Shown: in pieces, positions 14,488 through 17,542 of the stretch
How the letters are laid out: every line of letters begins with the position of its first letter
Numbering within the stretch: position 1 is the stretch's first letter
NCBI GenBank assembly: GCA_044340025.1
Contig: JBIIUJ010000040.1
Coordinates: forward strand, 1-17,542
Length of the DNA: 17,542 bases
Source: JBIIUJ01 sp044340025
Lineage (GTDB): Bacteria > Pseudomonadota > Alphaproteobacteria > Caulobacterales > Aquidulcibacteraceae
Reading direction: 5' to 3'
Position numbers and translations under genes: made by a program
Notes under the pieces: model-generated
Seen by the model: only the letters and a program-made list of their open reading frames with translations
Database searches by the model: none
Told to the model about the DNA's origin: nothing

Positions 14488-16026
14488 ATGATGCTGAAGC
14501 GCGCTCTTCTTTCCGCTGTCTTGCTGGCTGCAAGCGCGCCCGGCGCGCAGGCTCAGGTCGTGCAGGTCGCGACCGATCGCGCTTTGCCTGCCAGCGGAGC
14601 GATTGCGCTGCCCGTCGGCGCGGAGGGCGCTTTGTCCGGGCCGGCGCAGGCGGCGGACCGCGCCGCAGGCGGCGCCATCGTGCGCGCCATGGCGGCGGCC
14701 AACTTCAAAGGCGCCAAAGGGGCCTTGCTGACCCTTTATGCCGTCGGGCCCTACGAGCGTGTGGTGCTGCAGGGCGTGGGCGAGGGGCTGACCTCCCAGG
14801 CCGAGCTGCGCGCCTATGGCGGGCGTTTGGCGATCGCTTCGGATGCGGGTGCGGCGACGACGATCGTGGCCTTGGCCCCGGATGCGCGCGGCGTGGACGA
14901 CGACGCCAGCGAGGTCGCCATTGGCTTCCGTCTGCGCGCTTATGATTGGGGCAAGGTGGGCGCGCGCGCCAAGGTGGACGACAAGCGCGCCCTGCGGGTG
15001 ATCGGGGCCGATTCCGGGGCGGTTGCGGTGTTTGGCCGGGATGGGTCTGCGCTCGCCGATGGCGTCACGCTCGCCCGGGATCTCATTTCCACGCCCTCCA
15101 ACATCAAGAGCCCGCAATGGTTTGTGGAGCAGGCGCAGGCCGCGTTTCAGGGCGTGGATGGCGTCACCATCACCGTGCTGGATGAGCACCAGATGCAGGC
15201 CATGGGCATGGGCGGCATGATCGGGGTCGGTCGGGGGTCTTCCCGGCCGCCGCGCATGCTGGCCATCTCCTACCGGGGCGCGGGCGAGGCTGCGCCGATC
15301 GCTTTCGTGGGCAAGGGGATCACGTTCGACACCGGCGGCATCTCGCTGAAGCCCGGCGATGGCATGTGGCGCATGCGCTATGACATGAGCGGGGCGGCGG
15401 CCTCGGTCGGGGCGCTCCTGTCGCTGGCGCGGAGCCGCGCGCCGGTGAATGCTGTTGCAATCGCTGCGCTCGCCGAGAACATGCCCGATGGCGACGCCAT
15501 CCGGCCGGGCGACGTGCTCACCTCCATGTCTGGCAAGACGATGGAGATCCTCAATACGGATGCGGAAGGCCGGATCGTGCTGGCCGATGCGGTCTGGTAT
15601 GCGCAGGAAACCTTCAAGCCGCGCGCCGTTGTAACGATCGCCACGCTGACAGGCGCCGCCCGCGCCGCGCTGGGCGATGATTACGCCGCTTTGTTCGGCA
15701 ATGACGAGGGTCTGATCAAGGCGGTCGCCGATGCGGGCGAGCGCGCGGGCGAACCCACCTGGCCGCTGCCCCTGCACGAAAGCACCTATGACGACATCCG
15801 CGGAAGCCTGGTGGCCGACGTGCGCAATATCGTGGAGGGCGGCGCGCCCGGCGCCTCGATCGGAGCAGCTTTCGTGGGCGAATGGATCAAGCCCGGCCAA
15901 CCCTGGGCCCACCTCGACATCGCCGGCATGGCCTGGCGCAACAGCCCCACGCCCACGATACCGGAAGGCGCGGCAGGCTTCGGGGTGCAGCTTTTCGATG
16001 AACTGGCGCGCGCGCGGGGCAATTGA
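14488..16026 (+). CDS. Exported M17 family leucyl aminopeptidase
   Basis: A 512-residue two-metal aminopeptidase that removes N-terminal residues, with a signal peptide (1-22, ending AQA) that predicts a periplasmic location, unlike cytosolic PepA. All active-site residues are present: metal ligands Lys276, Asp281, Asp299, Asp358 and Glu360, and catalytic Lys288 and Arg362. Their spacing is the same as in bovine lens leucine aminopeptidase (K250, D255, D273, D332, E334; K262, R336). The NTDAEGR signature is at 356-362. The metal-site segment reads YDMSGAAA where GG is usual. GGGGGAG lies 6 nt before the ATG. It follows the large TPR protein by 59 nt on the same strand and stops 8 nt before the convergent thioesterase gene. 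Confidence 0.95.
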   Translation: MMLKRALLSAVLLAASAPGAQAQVVQVATDRALPASGAIALPVGAEGALSGPAQAADRAAGGAIVRAMAAANFKGAKGALLTLYAVGPYERVVLQGVGEGLTSQAELRAYGGRLAIASDAGAATTIVALAPDARGVDDDASEVAIGFRLRAYDWGKVGARAKVDDKRALRVIGADSGAVAVFGRDGSALADGVTLARDLISTPSNIKSPQWFVEQAQAAFQGVDGVTITVLDEHQMQAMGMGGMIGVGRGSSRPPRMLAISYRGAGEAAPIAFVGKGITFDTGGISLKPGDGMWRMRYDMSGAAASVGALLSLARSRAPVNAVAIAALAENMPDGDAIRPGDVLTSMSGKTMEILNTDAEGRIVLADAVWYAQETFKPRAVVTIATLTGAARAALGDDYAALFGNDEGLIKAVADAGERAGEPTWPLPLHESTYDDIRGSLVADVRNIVEGGAPGASIGAAFVGEWIKPGQPWAHLDIAGMAWRNSPTPTIPEGAAGFGVQLFDELARARGN

Positions 16027-16033
16027 TGCCGGC

Positions 16034-16504
16034 TCAGCCGCGGCTGTAGAGCTTCTCGCCCGGCCGCGGCTCGCGCTTTTCAATCGCCTTGAACACGCCC
16101 GTGCCGGTCATGATGGTTCGCTCCGCCACCCACACGCGGCCGCGCACCGTGTAGAGATCGTCATCGACCGCCACGATCTCGCCTGTGCCCTCCACCCATT
16201 CGCCGATCTTCGCGCCGGAAAGAAAGTCGCACAACAGCCGCACCGTCACCCACCAGTGCGACTTCTGTACTGAAACGGCATGGCCGAACGCCATGTCGGC
16301 AAAGCTCATCAGCATCCCGCCGTGCGCGTTCTTCATCCCGTTGCAGTGATGCTCGGCCACCCGAAAGGCGCGCACATAGCCGCCCTGGCCGTCATAATGC
16401 TCATACAGCGGGCCGATCTGGCGCCCGAAGCCCTGGAACCAGTTGAGGGGGCGAAAGCCTTCGGGGACTTCGAGCCGCTGCTCTTCTGAAAGATCGTCGC
16501 TCAT
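16034..16504 (-). CDS. PaaI/YdiI-type hotdog-fold thioesterase
   Basis: A 156-residue hotdog-fold protein, probably hydrolysing acyl-CoA thioesters in the cytosol. The family signature NAHGGMLMSFADMAFG (59-74) contains the HGG motif and Asp70 in the position of the catalytic acid. The strands WVTVRLLCDFLSGAKIGEWVEGTG and VRGRVWVAERTIMTGTGVF complete the fold. The ATG at 16504 is preferred; an in-frame TTG at 16540 would add 12 basic residues. Neither has a clear Shine-Dalgarno sequence, so translation may depend on transcription from tetR upstream, 56 bp away. The acyl group is not predictable; the phasin and TetR nearby hint at fatty-acyl or PHA metabolism, which is inference. Confidence 0.88.
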   Translation of the reverse strand: MSDDLSEEQRLEVPEGFRPLNWFQGFGRQIGPLYEHYDGQGGYVRAFRVAEHHCNGMKNAHGGMLMSFADMAFGHAVSVQKSHWWVTVRLLCDFLSGAKIGEWVEGTGEIVAVDDDLYTVRGRVWVAERTIMTGTGVFKAIEKREPRPGEKLYSRG

Positions 16505-16527
16505 GCCGGCAGCAGTGCCGCTGCGTC

Positions 16528-16556
16528 TGGCGCGCGTCAACAGGGCCTGCGCGCCA
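16528..16556 (-). other. Hairpin between the tetR and thioesterase genes
   Basis: TGGCGCGC (16528-16535) and GCGCGCCA (16549-16556) form an 8-bp stem with a 13-nt loop, 4 nt after the TetR stop on the minus strand. There is no T tract. It may reduce read-through or mark the 3' end. Confidence 0.4.
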
Positions 16557-16560
16557 TGGC

Positions 16561-17220
16561 TTAGTCGCGCCTTGCCGCCATTGCCTTCAGGGCGCCGGCG
16601 GTGTCAGGCGCGTGGGCGCTCGCGAAGCTTTCCGCCAGCGCGTCGAGATAGGCGGGAAGCGACAGGGCGCGCGCACGCTTTCCGTTGAGCAGTTCCTGCT
16701 GCAGCAGCATGGCGAACAGCGACCCATAGAGCGCCATGGCCGCGACCTGCACGTCGCAGGGGCGCATTTCTTCGCGCCGGATGTGGGAGGCGAGGCGCTG
16801 TTCGAGCGCGCGGATCGAGGGCTCCATCAGCGTGGCGAGAAAGGCGTCGGCGACTTCCGCATGGCTCATCGCCTCCACGAGCGCGGCGGCCTTTGTGCGC
16901 AAGGCGCCGTCGCAAAGCCGCGCAGCTTCGGCTTCCAGATAAGCGCGAAGGCTGCGCCGGAGACCTTCCTTCGGGATGGCCGCCTGGGCGAGCGCGCCCT
17001 GCCCGTCGCGGGCGCAGTGTTCGAAGGCGGCCTTCAGGGCGCCTTCGCGCGTGCCGAAATAGTGGCGCAGCGTCGGCTCCGTCACGCCGGCGGCCTGAGA
17101 GAGTTCGCGCAGGCTCGACCGGCGCAGGTCGTCACGCACGATGAATTGGGCCATGCGATGGGCAAGTTCGGCGCGCTTGACCTCATAATCCGCGCTGCGG
17201 CTTCCGGCTGGACGTCCCAT
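16561..17220 (-). CDS. TetR-family transcriptional regulator
   Basis: A 219-residue one-domain-plus-ligand-pocket regulator. The N-terminal DNA-binding domain has the helix-turn-helix SSLRELSQAAGVTEPTLRHYFGTREGALKAAF (about 35-66), which is characteristic of TetR. The remaining helices form the dimer and ligand domain, with no recognisable ligand signature. GGGG lies about 6 nt before the ATG at 17220. A thioesterase gene lies downstream on the same strand. The 219-bp upstream region holds a tandem 10-mer and an inverted repeat that could be operators for self-control. Confidence 0.93.
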   Translation of the reverse strand: MGRPAGSRSADYEVKRAELAHRMAQFIVRDDLRRSSLRELSQAAGVTEPTLRHYFGTREGALKAAFEHCARDGQGALAQAAIPKEGLRRSLRAYLEAEAARLCDGALRTKAAALVEAMSHAEVADAFLATLMEPSIRALEQRLASHIRREEMRPCDVQVAAMALYGSLFAMLLQQELLNGKRARALSLPAYLDALAESFASAHAPDTAGALKAMAARRD

Positions 17221-17282
17221 GCTGATCCCCTGCTCGATCTGGCGTGATCAAGCGGGCGGCTGCAAAGGCCGGGCCTGCCTTG

Positions 17283-17302
17283 GCGCCGCGAAGCGCCGCG
17301 AA
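17283..17302. repeat. Perfect tandem repeat of GCGCCGCGAA upstream of tetR
   Basis: GCGCCGCGAA occurs twice with no gap. One copy per DNA turn fits a site for cooperative protein binding. It lies about 63 bp upstream of the TetR start. Chance is possible given the base composition. Confidence 0.45.
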
Positions 17303-17329
17303 ATCGCCACTCTTTCGCTGCGGATGCGG

Positions 17330-17360
17330 CTATCGGTGTTTCATTTTGAGAGGGCGATAG
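17330..17360. promoter_or_regulatory. Inverted repeat CTATCG-N19-CGATAG, possible TetR operator
   Basis: CTATCG (17330-17335) is the exact reverse complement of CGATAG (17355-17360). The 19-nt spacer is AT-richer than the surroundings. The arrangement suits a dimeric regulator, but the spacing is longer than in most TetR operators. Confidence 0.25.
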
Positions 17361-17382
17361 GAAAGCAGGCCCGACCGCGACG

Positions 17383-17414
17383 AAAAAACCCCGCCGCGTC
17401 GCCGCGGCGGGGTT
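17383..17414 (-). terminator. Rho-independent terminator of the phasin gene
   Basis: A perfect 12-bp stem (17387-17398 with 17403-17414), a TCGC loop on the plus strand, and six A at 17383-17388 that become a U tract on the minus strand. It lies 25 bp beyond the phasin stop codon. Confidence 0.93.
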
Positions 17415-17439
17415 CTGTCGGACGAGCCGATCCCGGCGT

Positions 17440-17542
17440 TTAGCGCTGGGTCTGCATCATCGTCACGAAGGCCGTCGCACGCTCGTTCAGCGGCTTCAGG
17501 GATTCCTTCGCGGAGGCGGCGACAAGATCGGTGATCTTGTTC
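17440..17542 (-). CDS. Phasin family protein, C-terminal fragment
   Basis: Only the last 33 residues and the TAA stop are inside the window; the gene begins beyond it. The visible end, with KESLKPLNERATAFVTMMQ and then TQR, matches the C-terminal amphipathic helix of alphaproteobacterial phasins (Phasin_2 type). Phasins coat polyhydroxyalkanoate granules and control their size. A strong terminator follows directly. The identification rests on a short fragment, so it is likely but not certain. Confidence 0.75.
   Translation of the reverse strand, partial: NKITDLVAASAKESLKPLNERATAFVTMMQTQR

Larger units (their letters stand above)
17221..17439. other. Intergenic region between the phasin and tetR genes
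   Basis: This 219-bp stretch has no supported gene. It contains, from left to right, a perfect tandem 10-mer (17283-17302), an inverted repeat (17330-17360) and the phasin terminator (17383-17414). I saw no convincing -35/-10 pair for tetR. It is less GC-rich around 17330-17360 than the coding sequence. Confidence 0.6.

Noticed and set aside
14482..16083. A 533-residue minus-strand open frame covering the aminopeptidase gene
   Set aside because: The plus-strand aminopeptidase has complete catalytic residues; the antisense frame has shadow composition (His, Arg, Gly, Ala) and no motif.
1..17542. Defence, mobile or phage system
   Set aside because: No transposase, integrase, nuclease, toxin-antitoxin pair, att-like repeats or compositional shift could be seen; every gene of substance fits ordinary chromosomal families.

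Overview
The window is G+C-rich chromosomal DNA. It most likely comes from an alphaproteobacterium of the Caulobacterales/Maricaulales type (Maricaulis-, Oceanicaulis- or Hyphomonas-like). The reasons are the gene content (exported M17 aminopeptidase, RsaF-like TolC protein, TadG-like protein with a VWA domain, phasin, alphaproteobacterial-style YqgE and YggS) and the codon bias. This placement is by eye. There are 15 complete genes and one partial gene, packed tightly. I see no tRNA, rRNA, CRISPR array, insertion sequence, integrase or phage gene, and no compositional break that would suggest an island.

Layout. (1) 61-1788, minus strand: a peroxiredoxin followed by an exported DAAO-like flavoprotein, with a GC-rich hairpin/repeat element after each stop codon. 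(2) 1895-3237, plus strand: a glutathione S-transferase, divergent from the peroxiredoxin, then a YqgE/AlgH protein. (3) 3278-6910, minus strand: a TadG-like membrane-anchored VWA protein with a polyproline insert, then a GlcD/VAO-type FAD oxidase. (4) 7067-8449, plus: a TolC-family outer-membrane protein. (5) 8468-9358, minus: a LysR regulator, divergent from a lipoprotein cytochrome c (9475-10023, plus) that ends in a strong intrinsic terminator. (6) 10104-11233, minus: YggS and a META-domain lipoprotein. (7) 11366-16026, plus: a 1020-residue exported beta-domain plus TPR protein and an exported M17 leucyl aminopeptidase. (8) 16034-17220, minus: a TetR regulator and a PaaI-type thioesterase. 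(9) 17440 to the window end, minus: the C-terminus of a phasin with a 12-bp-stem terminator.

How the genes fit together. The first 5 kb is rich in redox functions (peroxiredoxin, GST, two flavin oxidases), and the peroxiredoxin and GST probably share a control region. The middle and right parts are envelope-oriented: TolC, TadG-like protein, three predicted lipoproteins, a periplasmic TPR protein and a periplasmic peptidase. The phasin suggests polyhydroxyalkanoate storage.

The most unusual observation is that the DAAO-like protein is circularly permuted. The arginine/HNYGHGG segment that ends normal D-amino-acid oxidases comes before the FAD-binding Rossmann motif. I found no evidence of a new multi-gene system such as a defence or mobile system; most of the window is ordinary chromosome.
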